From Hofstenia miamia (Eukaryota > Xenacoelomorpha > Acoela): a stretch of DNA of 64,000 nt. The position numbers and the translations under genes were made by a program. The DNA lies in NCBI GenBank assembly GCA_004352715.1, contig SCFE01000030.1, positions 2,336,390 through 2,400,389 on the forward strand, read 5' to 3'. Shown piece by piece: positions 46,401 through 58,966 of this stretch (the first letter of the stretch is position 1; each line of letters opens with the position of its first letter). Below the pieces are notes generated by a model that saw nothing but the letters and a program-made list of their open reading frames with translations, had not been told where the DNA came from and searched no databases.

Positions 46401-49131
46401 TTAGATCTCGTTTAATTTATAAATAATTGGTTAACGTTTGAAATATCGGAGATCAATTGTCCTCTGAGAGAAAACTTCTTTCTCAATGGCCTTTCTATTT
46501 CTACGTATAAGTTATTTGGTGACTTTGAAAGTGTTTTATTTTCTAACGCTTTGTCAAAGGTTTATTTGTATTTCATTAGCATTTTCATATGTTAAGGATA
46601 AGGAATTGTTTATACAGCATATCAATTGAATTAATTGAAATATTTTTACCAAAGTCTTTATGTAATTGATTGGTTACCATATCTTTTCAGCAATTTCTGT
46701 TTTTAAAAATCAAACAGCAGGTTTTTTCTTCATAAGGGCAATTGAGTTTCTCCCTTGTTTGGCAGAGCAACTATCTATGCATATTCGAAACTATTTGAAA
46801 CCGTCAATGATGCATGATACCGCCTTCCTAGAATAGTTTCACAAACTTATGAAAAGTAATTTGAAAAATAGGAAAAGTAATTTGAATTTATAAAATTCTT
46901 AGCAGAACTTTTATGAAATTATCTGATTTTACAAAATTTGCTTAGAGAAAAGGCATATAAAGAAATTCATTTAGTCTAGAATTACTATCTTCTAATATAT
47001 AAATCTAGTTACTACTACTGTTCAAACCCTCTATATGGTAGACTTTAAATTGATTTTTCAATCATGGTGTGTTCATTAACATTATTCTACATTAAAGTGG
47101 ATTATATATAGTTCATTATTAAAATCATTGCAAGGAAATTATAAAGAATAAAAATGTTAATGAATTCAAAAAAATCATACTGGTATCAAAGCATGTTCAT
47201 TTATAATACAAAAATTTGAAATAAGTTCTCGATCTCTCACAAGCACAATTTGTTGTAACTTGTTGTCAAAGAATTCAATGCAAGAATTCCCGCAAAATTC
47301 ATTTACCTTTATAGCCTTTTAATCCTTGGAATTGCTTGGAAGCAACCAGAAAGTAAGTGAATATTTCAACCTACAGATGTGGAATACTTTAAAAATGAAT
47401 ACATCTCAATTTATGCTTAGACATAGATTTTCATCAATGTATCTCTGTATTATTGAGCATAAAACGCAGAAAAATTATGGTATCTTATAAATTGCATATT
47501 ATATACGATTGCAAATTTTTTTCAGATATCAAAGAAAAAAATGTTTCAATGGACACATAAATGCGGAACTTACTAATTCATTATTTTGGATTGTCTTAGC
47601 AATTTGCTACATCAAATGTTGGCCTTTGAAGGAGGTCTTACCTCACTTTCGAGTGTTGAGCCAGGGTTTGAAAAATAGTTTTTCCAAGAAAAAAATGAAA
47701 ACAATTTAAGCTTTTTAAACATGAGTTATAAGAATTGTTTATTTTCAAAAAATAATTCAGTGGATTTAAAAAATGCGTCTTCTCCATATTAATCTTTGAT
47801 ATATTATTGCCAAATTTTCTACAACGGAAACAGGACATGGAGTAGACCAGATTATGAAACTGAATCTAGTCTGAGAAATATTAGTTTTTAGCCGACTCTT
47901 CTGATAATGTGTGAAAAAAACAAGTGCCTTATACATGCTTCTTCAAAATTATTTTTACGCCCAATTCTTGTTGTACCATCAATATCCAAGATTTGATTAC
48001 AGTAGGTCTCTATTTGCATTCTAAATAGATAATATTTACATAAGACTTTAAATCTGGGACCGTTCTCAACTTGAACAAATGCTACTACCATCCAAAGAAT
48101 TAATAGCTATTAAGTTTTATAAATTTTGGATGCTGAATTCCTTTTGTTTTTCTTATTTTAATGAAGCATCTGTTATCACTAGGACCTTGATTCTTTTCTT
48201 TATGCTTGCCTTCTGAGATATGCGTCTCAATTGATAAGGTTTTTATGAATTTCTCAAAGAAAATTGACTTTAAATGAGAAATCCCCCTACTAATGTTGCA
48301 ACTAGTCACGTGTCCAATTAATGTCAGCATAATTATATATCACTGTATAAATGAAACGTCATTGCGAACATGTTTATAAATGTATTAAATACTTGCTTTA
48401 TTTGAAATATTATATTATGAAAAATTGGTTAAAGCAAAAAGATATTCAAGCATAAGTTTAATTTCTGTTGTCTACTAATAATAAATTTAAGGACTATATT
48501 AAGCATTATTCAAATAATTTCAGGCATCAATTAAGAAAACTTACATGTGCATTCCTCTGATTTTAATTATTATTGAAATTTTCAGAGTCACTGTAAAATT
48601 GAATCTTCAACTAATATTATTTTGAATTTTGTACTTCTTTCATAATTGTATATATTGAACAAATGTATAGTTCAGACTAAGTTGGTCATGTTTTCGGATC
48701 CAAACAAACACCTTTCACCAAAAATGGATCCAATCCAATTGATTCCATTATAAATGTTGCTTGCATGAAAGTGTCAATAGTGCTATATCTTTGTCATGTA
48801 CTGAATCATATGATCAAGAACCATTTCAAAAGTCATCTTAAGTTAATATTAAAAAAGCATTGTTCTTACCCAACCAGTGTCTTTGATTTCCTTATGGCAT
48901 TCAACTAATGTCAAAGTTAGAGCAACTAGTTTGTCTATGCTTTTGAATAAATTTACATTGGCCTACATAATTCTATTTGCAGACAAAGCAGCAAAGATAT
49001 TCTTTTGTTGTTTGGCAGGATAAATACAGAATTTTTGATAATTTTTGGAATAATTATGGCAAGAATTCTGATGTATCAATGTGCACTTCTACGACCTATT
49101 TATAGCGGACGCAATTTACCCAATCTAAGAA

Positions 49132-49155
49132 TATATATATATATATATATATATA
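49132..49155. repeat. (TA)n microsatellite
   Basis: About 12 units. Confidence 0.9.
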
Positions 49156-51759
49156 AATTCAAAAATTGGAAATAAGGATGGTTGAAATAAGTAATCTAGC
49201 ATATCTACATGGATAAGGTTGACTGGTTTTTATTATTCTGTTTTTAATTATTGTCGAAATTTTCATGGTCAGTCTCAAATTCAATTCTTCATCTAATAAA
49301 AGTCATTAATATACTAATAGAGAAAAGTTAATAACGACAAACAGATTTTAAATTAAAGCTGTTCCCGACCTGCCAATCCACGCATTTACTGTTTACCTTT
49401 GCAAAGAGCCATCAAAGTAACAATTGTATATTTTGTCATCCGAGCTGTTTATTCTAGTTTATTTAAAAATCCTCTCTTTAATTTAACAGCTATGCATTTG
49501 TTTATCTAATCTAGTACTAAAAGACCTGTAGTTTATCTAAGCTCTCAGTTATTTAAGCTTCATTTATTAAAACACCCATTTTTTGTTAAGTCTACCATCA
49601 TTAACAACTGCCAATAAACTACTACAGAAAGTTTGGACATTTATATCACATTGTAAATTTATGCAAATATTTGACACCGACTAGTCACTATTATAAATTA
49701 TTTAAAGCTGTTCCCAAAGTAAACAGGTAGATAAATTGTTACTTCAAATCAGTCGAAGTTGTTCCCAATTACTTAAGCGTGTTGTGGTCATCCACACGAT
49801 TTCAGGAATAAATTTCAAGTTGGGAAAATATTTTGCTAGAATCAGAGTCAGGACTTAGTTTACGGTCAGGAATTTCTTCGATTTTTTGCAAGAAGTATGT
49901 TCAAAAACAAATATCAAACGCAAGTAAATTGGTACTAAATGACTTGAAAAGACTTCATTATTGTCAATAAATGTAAGCATTTAAATAGTTCAAGAATAAG
50001 GGATCAAATGATTACGTCTTCAAGACGGAAAATATCTATGCTAGTTTTTGGTAAGTGCAACTAGAATAAGTTTTTTAAATAAAAACACCTCTTAGAATTT
50101 CAAAGAAACCAATTTCAAAATATTAAGGTCTGATTATCTCTAATTTGAAATTTGGAATCTATGTATTCAATAATGCTAATCAGAATTAATAAGATGGTAA
50201 GTACATTGTATTGAGAAATTAAATGCTGCTCTATACATAAAACATTAAGTCAAATAGCTAAAAGCAGGAATACTGAATATGTATATATATATATATCATT
50301 GCGAAATTATAATCCTTAAAAACGTGATTAGAAATAGCTGACATAGGAAATTCGCACACGTTTTTTAGGAGGGACTGGATTCCATAAAATTCAGTTAGAT
50401 TTATTAATAATCAGGTTTCAAGTGTTGCCTGCTCAATATTAAGGAAATGCGTAAGCAACGGAAAATTGGATTTTATAATATTTGATTAGGTAGGATCTAC
50501 AATTTTTGTCGAACAAATAAGCTACAACATTGTCTGCTAAAATGAGTCAAAATTTTATGAAATTAAGTGTAGCATAATGGGAACAACTTCTATATAAATG
50601 AAAATCCATTAAAGGCATAAGACATCTTAATGCAAACCCGTTATTTCTATGAGATCTCTAAGGTTAATATCAGATATAGCAGGATTTCTCATAACTCAAA
50701 GTTTCAAATTTAGAATTATTTTTCTTGAATTAACATTATGGAAAAGAATAAATACCGCCTTTATAAAATTGACAAGAAAAATATCAAAATGGTTTGGACA
50801 GGAAATATACGTGAATACCATGCTAAAGTAAACACCACAAAAACAAATTCAGGCATGAATTCTAAGTTAGTTATGTCTAGCTTCAAGTCACCGGCTTTAA
50901 AAGAAACATTAATTTCTGCAATTCGTCAGAGACAAAGTCAATACAGCTAAATTTTCAAATATATATTTACTTTATAGGTTATATTCAGGTGGTTAATAAG
51001 TTTCAATTTGTAGTACTAACACGTGTAGTTATGACATCATTGTTCAGTGCGTGACTCCGGGCTAAATGTAATGTGTAAGCAGGTTTGAGTGTGAATACCT
51101 ACAAAGTGCGTGTCATTATAATATTAGTTTCTGGCAGTAATTTAGTTGGTGGACAGGCTTATTTGCATAAGCACAATGCAATTCTACTTTATGTCAAATG
51201 AATTCCCTGATTACACGTTAGGCTAAGTTAACATATTAGATAAAATGCGAAATTACACAAATACAAAAGTAAAATTGTAACAAGACTAAAACACTAGTCA
51301 GCAAATTTGTGTATTTTGTGGTATTTGTCTCTTAAATGCAATTTTCAATTCCGTCTTCTTAACTATCCCGTTTTACCTCATCCTCCCCTACTGAATGTTC
51401 AGTTCGGTGGAGTTATGCTGTATAAATATCATACCTGTGTATGTGTACCGACGTCAAAATCCCCACGCATGTCTTAATGGAAAATTTCATATTCTATAAT
51501 AACGATTATTTAAAAAATACTTAATTTCAATTTATACTAAAAACAAAATGTAAACAAGTCGAAAATCGTGATGATCACTAATGAACATTTAAGTTTTCTT
51601 ACAAGAAAGCCTTTGTGGTCAGTTACCATTTCTATGTCAGATTATACTATTTTAGTATGCTCTAGGCGTATATCTATCAAAACAGGAAATATAATACAAG
51701 CCAAACTTATCGTAAAATCACATGTGTTTCTACTGTCTGAAAGTTGCCAGACAAATATT

Positions 51760-51860
51760 CAGGGTTGTCCAATAGGGTGGAAATATGTGAGGCCCCATGG
51801 AGTTCCCCATGCATTTCGTGGGATGGGGTGGAGATAAAAAATATCCCAATGGATTTCATA
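51760..51860 (+). repeat. Related CAGGGTTGTC block
   Basis: CAGGGTTGTCCAATAGGGTG shares the first 10 bases with the two repeats downstream and is followed by another GGGATGGGGTGG stretch (51821-51833). Possibly a diverged member of the same family. Confidence 0.4.
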
Positions 51861-53537
51861 GAAATTTGTGGGGATATCACTGTAATTCTCAGCTCCGTTA
51901 TGACATCAATTAATACCGATTGATACGTTTTTTATCGATGTTTGAAATCAGCCGAAAATGATATATAGATTCTATATTATTGGTAAACGATGCAAAAAAT
52001 ACATGTTCTGCATCAAGCCATATTAGTAATTGAAACAACTTGTCAAAATTGTTTTTCGCAATTTAGATTTTTTAAATGAGCATAATAAAAACAATGTGCT
52101 TAATGTTGATTTTTAGGGTCAAGCTCAAATTAAAGGTTCTGATAAATTAGCAGATTTGTCAGGAAACAGTAAAAGTGAATAACATTTTTGTTTCAATTGC
52201 TTTATATGTTATATTTGAAATATATTTTTTTCTTCAATGCCAATACCTACAAATATATTTCATGCATATAATATATATATATATGTGTTCTTTCCACATA
52301 ACCATATAAGCTGATTTTTCCAAATAAATTCCTGAATTTTTGTAGGACATAGTCTTTCAGTAGTCCCTACCTTCATGCAAAGTATTTTAAGGATCGATGA
52401 GTTTTTTAGCGAGTAATCGCAAAAAGTTTAATTTTCGGCAAAAAACCCCAAGTCCCTCTCTGTACTATGAAAAACTTGGCCCCGGTCTCTCTATGTAGAG
52501 TTTTTTGCAAAATCCCCTGTAAGAAGCGGGATGTATTAGTATATATATATGTGAATTTTGCATAAATTTGTCAACAACTAGAAAACAAATGTAGTTACCA
52601 TAGATATGCATATACATGCATGTGAATTGCATTTCAGTGTGGAGCAGATCCCACATAAAACATCGTGATGTGGGGATCAAGTTACTTTCTCATGAACAAG
52701 TTTACAAATATTATGCTAACAATTCTAGATCAGACAAAAGTTTTCGGAAAAACCTGTTAAATGTTCTCAAGAACAGCTAAGATATCATAAATGAATTATT
52801 TCAGATTGATATTGTGACATTGACTTGGAGTAAAAAAACCCACAGTAAGTTACAAAAAGAATTCGTCAGGAACAGTCATTTGCATCCCGATTCTTATGCT
52901 CAGTGCATTTTTCTCAACGGAAAAAAAACATGAATTTAATACTAAATTTAGAAAAAATGTCTATTAAATTTGCATCTTTACAGCAAGCTTAATTGCAATT
53001 TGGAGAATGTTATGATTGTAATCAAGCTAATTAAATGATGTAAAAATGTCCACTTCAGAATTATTAGGAAAAAATTTTTAATGTTGTAATATCGTCTATA
53101 ACACCAGTAAACATTCAGGTATAATTGACTTGACAAATTTAAATAGAATGGACATGATGTTTTATTTGCAAACAATATCTGCTAATGTCAAGGGAAAATG
53201 GAATTGCGTCGCTTATTGTTTCTACAATTGAAAACGTATACTTCACGCTTTCATCACATTATTTCCAACCATTTATTGAGTAGTTGAACGAAAAATAAAA
53301 ACTCTTTTTTATTAGTAAGATTGGGAAACAACAAGCGAAATAAATTATGCAATTTCTCTTTTGTTCGTTGTAAAACAGTAATCGCACTTTGAAAAATAAA
53401 GTTTTTGTAATTAAGAATTAATAGTAGTATTATTGTTTTAACACTAAGAAAAAAATTATTTCGAGAAATTAAGTGCAAACAGCAACTGGAAATACAAAAT
53501 TCGATATCACTTGAATTTGCAATATTTAAGTAATTAA

Positions 53538-53630
53538 CAGGGTTGTCGTGGGACGTGGGATGTCCCATGAGACGTAGAATGGGATGGGATGGGACGTGGG
53601 ATGAAATGGGACAAGGAAAACTGACCTATG
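53538..53630 (+). repeat. CAGGGTTGTCGTGGGA repeat, copy 1, with GGGATG tandem motif
   Basis: CAGGGTTGTCGTGGGACGTG opens a stretch of degenerate GGGATG/GGGACGTGGGATG units, including GGGATGGGATGGGACGTGGG at 53581-53600, which fits a G4 pattern. Its first 25 bp recur at 54190 with one difference. Confidence 0.65.
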
Positions 53631-54189
53631 GGACCAGTCGGGGGGCGAAATTTTGTCTTTCTGAATATATGTTTATATAGGGTTGCCTGGAAAATAACTT
53701 GTAATATTTTAAACACGTTTCGAAACGGTGTTTTAAACACCAGCTTTTTCATTGTTTTTCAACATGTTCTTTCAGAATATTTCGGGACCTTTGCGTCAAA
53801 TAGTTTTATCAGCCTGAAACAATATTTTGAGAAATTCACATTTATATGTTGAATATAGTTAAAAATTAAGATAATAGGCTATAAATTAAATATGGTATCT
53901 AAGTCTGAAAATACATTTTTCATATGATTTTAGATCAAAAATTGTTTCAAATTTAGATTTTAATGTGAGTTAGAAATGAAAACACGTGTAAAAAATAAAG
54001 GCAATTTCGGAATAATGAAATATTACAAATGCTAAATGTTGTTGGATATACTACCTACTAGAGGAAGGACAAAGAAGTTACTAAGTCTTTTTAATTTAAT
54101 TTCTTTATAATTTACTCAGAATTTTGTCGGAATGTAGTTTGAATAATTACATGTGTTCCAGTCAAATCCAATCATAACAGCGTAGTTAC

Positions 54190-54260
54190 CAGGGTTGTCG
54201 TGGGATGTGGGATGGGAAAAGTCTGATGAGGGATAAAATGAACATGGGACAGCAAAAATA
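54190..54260 (+). repeat. CAGGGTTGTCGTGGGA repeat, copy 2
   Basis: CAGGGTTGTCGTGGGATGTG followed by GGATGGGAAAA, in direct orientation to copy 1 about 652 bp away. CAGGGTTG-type starts are common for hAT transposon ends, but no hAT transposase is visible between the copies. Confidence 0.6.
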
Positions 54261-54275
54261 TGCGTTCCTGCATAA

Positions 54276-54279
<4 letters not shown>

Positions 54280-54306
<27 letters not shown>
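54280..54306. repeat. (TA)n microsatellite
   Basis: About 13 units, just after the CAGGGTTGTC copy 2 block. Confidence 0.95.
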
Positions 54307-55871
54307 GTTTATTTATTTACGATTCAAATTTCAAGACTGCACCATCTGATTTTCCCATTTTTAAACTGACAAATAAATAAGTAACATTGAGCAGTTGTAA
54401 ATTATTATAATTAGGTGTATTTTGAAAAACCAATGCAAGACATAACCAGCATTAATTTTGTTCTGCTATCACTTTGGCCTTTACAAATCTGCTCAATTTA
54501 CGAATAGTGTATGGATATGACCTGTCAGAAGTTTCTCGATATGACCATCGTTCGAGTGTACAAAGATCGCCCCAGCCTAGTTGATGAGCATGCATATTTA
54601 TTGTCTTAATGACCTGCAATTGCAATGATCTATCGGATATTCAGTCGCGATTCAGTGTTGCAAAACCTTAATAGCTTTTATGACCGGAGGTGAACGTTAG
54701 GGTGGTTGATGGAGATATTTACGTGGGGAATTGCCTGCTAAACATATATTTGCACAATGAATTAAAGGTTCAAAGTGCCAATTTTTTAAAATTTATAAAA
54801 TAGTGAAGATGGTATGAGTAGGTAGGAGTGTTCTGAATACTCATTGGGTTTGAACGTAGAAATATCAAAGCACAAACATTACCATACTTAAAATAAAAAT
54901 CAAGCGAAATCGTAACTTTGCAATGATATTTACTTGGTTAAAACTTTCCTTTCATAAGCTAAAGGATGGCTTGGTTTCACGTTCAAATTTTCAGACGAGT
55001 GGGTCACCACGTCAACCTTAGTGATTTGCCAGCAGGAAATAAAAACAATATCATATATAGTTAGATGATGTATATACAGTGCTCATAATTAGTGGGAAGG
55101 AACTTAAATGTTTTTGAACAGAAAATCAAGCAATGTTGAAACAGCTGCATTATTTTCTTGAAATGAACAGTTTTTTTGGTTTTTTGATGAGACACTCCCT
55201 GGAAAATAGTTGATCAGTTGCGGACTCATGTATGTGCTGAAACTTTTTTGGGGCACATTGTAACCGTGTTTTAAAAGCTTACTGTATATAGATTTCTCGA
55301 CAACTACTGCATTATTTTTAAAGAAATTTTTTCAGTTAGAAAATATTAAACTATTTATATGCTCTTTGCTAATATAATTATTTTGTAATAATATTACAAG
55401 ATGCCTACCCCATATGATAACATCTTGAAGATTAATACTTTCGTAGCTTTGTGGGTATACTCGATTATAGGAAATTACTAAGTCTTGAGTGTTATAAAAA
55501 CTTCAATTTTTTACAATTTTCAAAAGTTTGACAAATTACAAATGTAATGAATATGTTGTGTATAAGCAATGCTAGAAAGCATGCATCCCATAAAGTGTAT
55601 TATTAAACTACTTTGGATTTAAATTTAATTCCAATAGTTGATATAGCAATGTGTGAAAGAATTTGATAAGCTTTTCATATATATACACGTAAAACAAAAT
55701 ATACATAAAATTAAATATGGTAAGCAAAATGCTAGAGTGAATTTAGCTGTTAAACACTATCTCTAAGACAGAACTTCTTTTGTTTATTTTTTGTCTACAC
55801 AAGAAATTGTTATGAAGTATGCATGCATCACAAAAATAGAAATAATATATTATGATAATCCAGAGGCCAGC

Positions 55872-55874
<3 letters not shown>

Positions 55875-55908
<34 letters not shown>
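55875..55908. repeat. (TA)n microsatellite
   Basis: About 17 units. Confidence 0.95.
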
Positions 55909-55913
<5 letters not shown>

Positions 55914-56307
55914 TAATATCATATATTTGAACATGAATAATAAATTTAGATAAGATAATGTTCTTACATGGATATCCTAATGATGAGAGAATGGCTAAAC
56001 TCTATAAAAAAGAATATATTTATTCAATTAATTGGAAGGTTAATTCTAAGTCATATATAACCTATAAAATTCATATCATAGGACATAAAAACAATAAATA
56101 TTAGTATTTAGTATAAAAGAATATTATAAGGCAACTAAAACGTGTCACATTTGGAAATTGTTGCAAACTATGCTTTTTAATTATTTTTAATATATTTTTA
56201 AAATATCTACACAGAATAGAAACAATTCAAATTTTTTCTAATAAAAATAATTTGTGTAAATAATTCATTTATAGACATTCACTGTGCAATGTAAAATTTA
56301 AACTTAC

Positions 56308-56575
56308 AAAAGAACATGGTATACAATGGCAGATGCTCCTCGTGGACGTTCTAAAAAATTATAAACCCTGCTTTGCCATATTCTTCTTCTGGTATTTTGA
56401 CGTGAAGGCCTTGACAGAATTGGTTGGCCCATGAGGTTAATGGAGCCACCACCTCCACCACTAGGGGATTGAAAGTTTGACTGTTTATCCATTAAATCAT
56501 ATCCAGGACATTCAGTTTCAGGATCACTGTCTCTTTCAACTTCTGATAGGCTCGACATTGCAGTAGGGGGCTTCA
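56308..56575 (-). CDS. KCNQ: KCNQ exon with cytoplasmic N-terminus and start of S1
   Basis: The reading frame contains a Ser/Glu/Asp-rich stretch, a run of five glycines, then QNTRRRIWQSRVYNFLERPRG followed at once by AIVYHVL. The RVYNFLERPRG block just before S1 is a Kv7 hallmark (human KCNQ1 has the nearly identical RVYNFLERPTG). The donor is GTAAGT at 56307-56302, splitting a Leu codon that the 35.3 kb exon completes. The acceptor is ambiguous: CAG at 56578-56576 gives 268 bp, and an AG ending at 56585 gives 277 bp. Both keep the frame with the 58.1 kb exon. Methionines near the exon start could be alternative initiators. The usual Trp after RPRG is replaced (RPRGASA), a deviation from most Kv7 sequences. 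Confidence 0.9.
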
Positions 56576-56584
56576 CTGATTTAT

Positions 56585-57530
56585 CTATATAATTCGTTAC
56601 ATTTTTTGAACCAATAAAATCTATATTATAGAAAATTTACCCAATTATAAGTGGCTTTAACTATGAATTGTGAATATCTTGATGTAGCAGAAATATAATT
56701 AATTATTTACAAACGAGTAACATTTGCGTTAATTTAATCGGCGATCAAAGGTAAACTATTTACAGAAACTATAGCACTCGTTCTATATTTCCTACATAAT
56801 TGCTTCAAGCGTCCAAATGATTATTAGAGTCATACGTTTAGTGTCTGATGTGAAAAATTGTGAGAAATTACTTTAAATATTAATATATTTCATCTCACGT
56901 TTAGTTCACTAAATGATTGCAGATCTGTTTAAAATGAATCCTTATTGTTTATTTTTAAGAATAAGCCTATAATGTAATGTAAGTAAAAATAAAAGTTCAA
57001 AAGATAAGTTTTGTATTTCTTAAAGTTTATTTGATATAGATTTACTAGACAGTCCGATAATTTTTGGACCCGGCGAAGTTGTAAAATTTAATTCAATTAA
57101 TCAATGTAAACCATCGTACTCAAAATCTAATATTTAGACGGTAAGCGAAACGCTTTGTTTAGTAAAACTAAGATTTAATCAAAATAACCTACTTCCAATT
57201 CTCTTGAGTGTCAATCAAATCCTTGCAAATAAATGGCTATCAATTTTTAGGGAACTAGCAAAAAAACTAGAAGCTCAATAAAAAAACTGGTTTGGTCTAT
57301 GGCCTTCTAAAAAATAAATTTTTGTAATCGTAGAATGTGAGGGAGAGGGCATTATAGACTTGTACACTTATTGGGAGTTAACAGCGGTAAGTAATTTGTG
57401 ATAAATTATGATGTTTTGAACAATTCTATAAATAGTTTGTTTTTTATTTATTAATTCTAAGAAAATGTTAATTTATTCTTTTAGCCATAAGAAACTGTAT
57501 TATTGGCATCCTATTTGAATACATATCTCA

Positions 57531-57571
<41 letters not shown>

Positions 57572-58083
57572 CTAGAAAAAAAATATACACTAACAACTAA
57601 TAGTTAATTGTTTAATATTTATATTATTTTATATTTCATTAGATGAAGAAAATGGGTTTAGGGAACATAAATAATTAACTTTCAGTTATATCGATTCCTA
57701 TACTTTAATTCAATCATTAGAAAGTGAAACTTCCTTTGCGTAATTTCTTTAGAAAGTTTGCTTTGTACATCATCATTAAAAGAAGTTTCACTAAACAAAA
57801 ATTCGGAATCAATAAATTATTAACGGACGAATAAGTGCATTCATTAATTTAATGACTATAAGTTTTTGAAATTTAGACGTGTTACAAAGGCTATGTCTCG
57901 ATTAACTTTATTTCAAATTATCCCCTCATATTTACATAATCTTTTCAGTTTGAAAGAGTTTTTATATAAGATCAAGTATATACTTTGGTATTAATCGTTC
58001 TTTTCATATGAAGCAGTATCTATGGGGCAACATTTTGTTTTGCAGAGACATTTTACATGTACTGTAAAAAGTTTAGCACTTAC
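56585..58083 (-). other. KCNQ: KCNQ intron between the two N-terminal exons
   Basis: 1.5 kb, AT-rich, with one (TA)n. Nothing else seen. Confidence 0.65.
57538..57568. repeat. (TA)n microsatellite
   Basis: About 15 units in the intron between the two N-terminal KCNQ exons. Confidence 0.95.
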
Positions 58084-58099
58084 TTTGAGCTCCGATTTT
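58040..58099 (-). repeat. KCNQ: 60-bp repeat, original copy at KCNQ exon donor
   Basis: Partner of 60283-60342. Here it is continuous with the rest of the exon to 58223 and with the following intron, so this is taken as the source copy. Confidence 0.85.
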
Positions 58100-58223
58100 C
58101 AAGCTTGAGCATCGATGAAAAGATGGAATGCGAGGCAAAGCGTTATCTTCAGTATTGTATCCGGGTCCAGATTCAAGCGAAAACCCCCGAGATATTCCAC
58201 CGTTAGCTGTCCGCAGATTGTTC
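58084..58223 (-). CDS. KCNQ: KCNQ probable upstream N-terminal exon (140 bp)
   Basis: A GC-richer island is bounded by TTTTAG at the 5' side and GTAAGT at the 3' side. One frame is open throughout, after a leading G: it begins NNLRTANGGISRGFSLESG and ends SSLKIGAQ, leaving a single A that completes a codon with the exon at 56.5 kb. The first-codon frame has a TAA early, so the open frame is the informative one. The encoded stretch is Ser/Gly-rich and hydrophilic, like the variable cytoplasmic N-terminus of Kv7 channels. I have no family motif that proves it belongs to KCNQ. The assignment rests on strand, position 1.5 kb upstream, clean splice sites and phase match. It could belong to another transcript. 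The last 16 exon bases are duplicated at 60.3 kb. Confidence 0.6.
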
Positions 58224-58571
58224 CTAAAATTTATACATATTTTCTTATACAAATTTCAAACAGCTTTTGCAAGCAACTAAGTCACAAATAATACCAATAT
58301 GTAAATATTAGTGATGTGCGGCATTGATGGATATGAGTAAGTTTTGCATTTCACACCATTCCGTATTGCAAATAGAAATATTCTAAGACCATTTCGAAAA
58401 AAATTAGCATACAAATAGCGTAAGTTTTGTCCAATATATAATATAAAACTTTTAAAATAGTTTAATATTTCAATTTAATGTAATTTTCCCGTACGCCCAG
58501 GTGCTAGTAAAAAGAATTTTTGGATGGAGCTAGTGCGGCACTAAAGAAGTTCTAAACGCACATAACTAGTA

Positions 58572-58573
58572 TA

Positions 58574-58611
<38 letters not shown>
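58572..58611. repeat. (TA)n microsatellite
   Basis: About 20 units. Confidence 0.95.
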
Positions 58612-58616
<5 letters not shown>

Positions 58617-58807
58617 CACTAAAAATTGGGCTAAATATTACCTGCGCCATATTTCAAATTTTCCTTTAGATTTAGTGCCAGTCACCAATGGTTATGAAGA
58701 AAATTCATTTTTAGCAAGCCTATATTTTTTATGTCTAGGTGTTGAAAATAAGGAATACACAAAAATATTTTAAATCTGAGTGAGAACACCTTTCTGCACG
58801 CTTAGAA

Positions 58808-58840
58808 TTGGCGCTAAATACGTACTTTATTTAGCGCCAA
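58808..58840. repeat. Perfect 13-bp inverted repeat with 7-nt loop
   Basis: TTGGCGCTAAATA (58808-58820), loop CGTACTT, TATTTAGCGCCAA (58828-58840). A third half-copy, TTATTTAGCGCCGG, follows at 58859-58872 just before (TA)n. It stands out against the AT-rich surroundings. Role unknown. Confidence 0.85.
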
Positions 58841-58871
58841 GATAGAGGCATCACCACATTATTTAGCGCCG

Positions 58872-58872
58872 G

Positions 58873-58903
<31 letters not shown>

Positions 58904-58966
58904 TATTATATACATATATATATATATGTAAATATATGTATATATATATGTCTATATATAATATAT
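58872..58966. repeat. Composite TA/TATG microsatellite
   Basis: (TA)n interrupted by CATATATATT, GTAAATATATG and GTC units, directly after the TTTAGCGCC half-copy. Confidence 0.9.

Larger units (their letters stand above)
43479..56307 (-). other. KCNQ: KCNQ intron, right of PLE copy D
   Basis: About 12.8 kb. The CAGGGTTGTC repeats at 51.8-54.3 kb and several (TA)n are the only structures I can support. Weak unassigned ORFs lie at 47888-48330 (minus, two frames) and 50649-50950 (plus). A single N is at 45238. Confidence 0.6.
16584..58223 (-). other. KCNQ: KCNQ (Kv7) potassium channel gene, partial, overall span
   Basis: Six minus-strand exons join in frame into the N-terminus, S1-S5 and pore turret of a Kv7 voltage-gated K+ channel, a plasma-membrane tetramer that carries slow, PIP2-dependent potassium current in excitable and epithelial cells. 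Apparent introns are about 1.5, 21, 13.6, 2.0 and 2.6 kb. Core exon lengths of 91, 127, 176 and 126 bp match the vertebrate KCNQ2-5 pattern from family knowledge. The pore filter, S6 and the calmodulin-binding C-terminus are missing from the readable sequence to the left. The sequence mixes KCNQ1-like features (LHRQ before S5, then [12 protein letters not shown]) with KCNQ2-5-like ones (VRMDRR in S4, AEKGKND after S5), as expected for an invertebrate homologue. I see no promoter or first exon. Confidence 0.93.
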
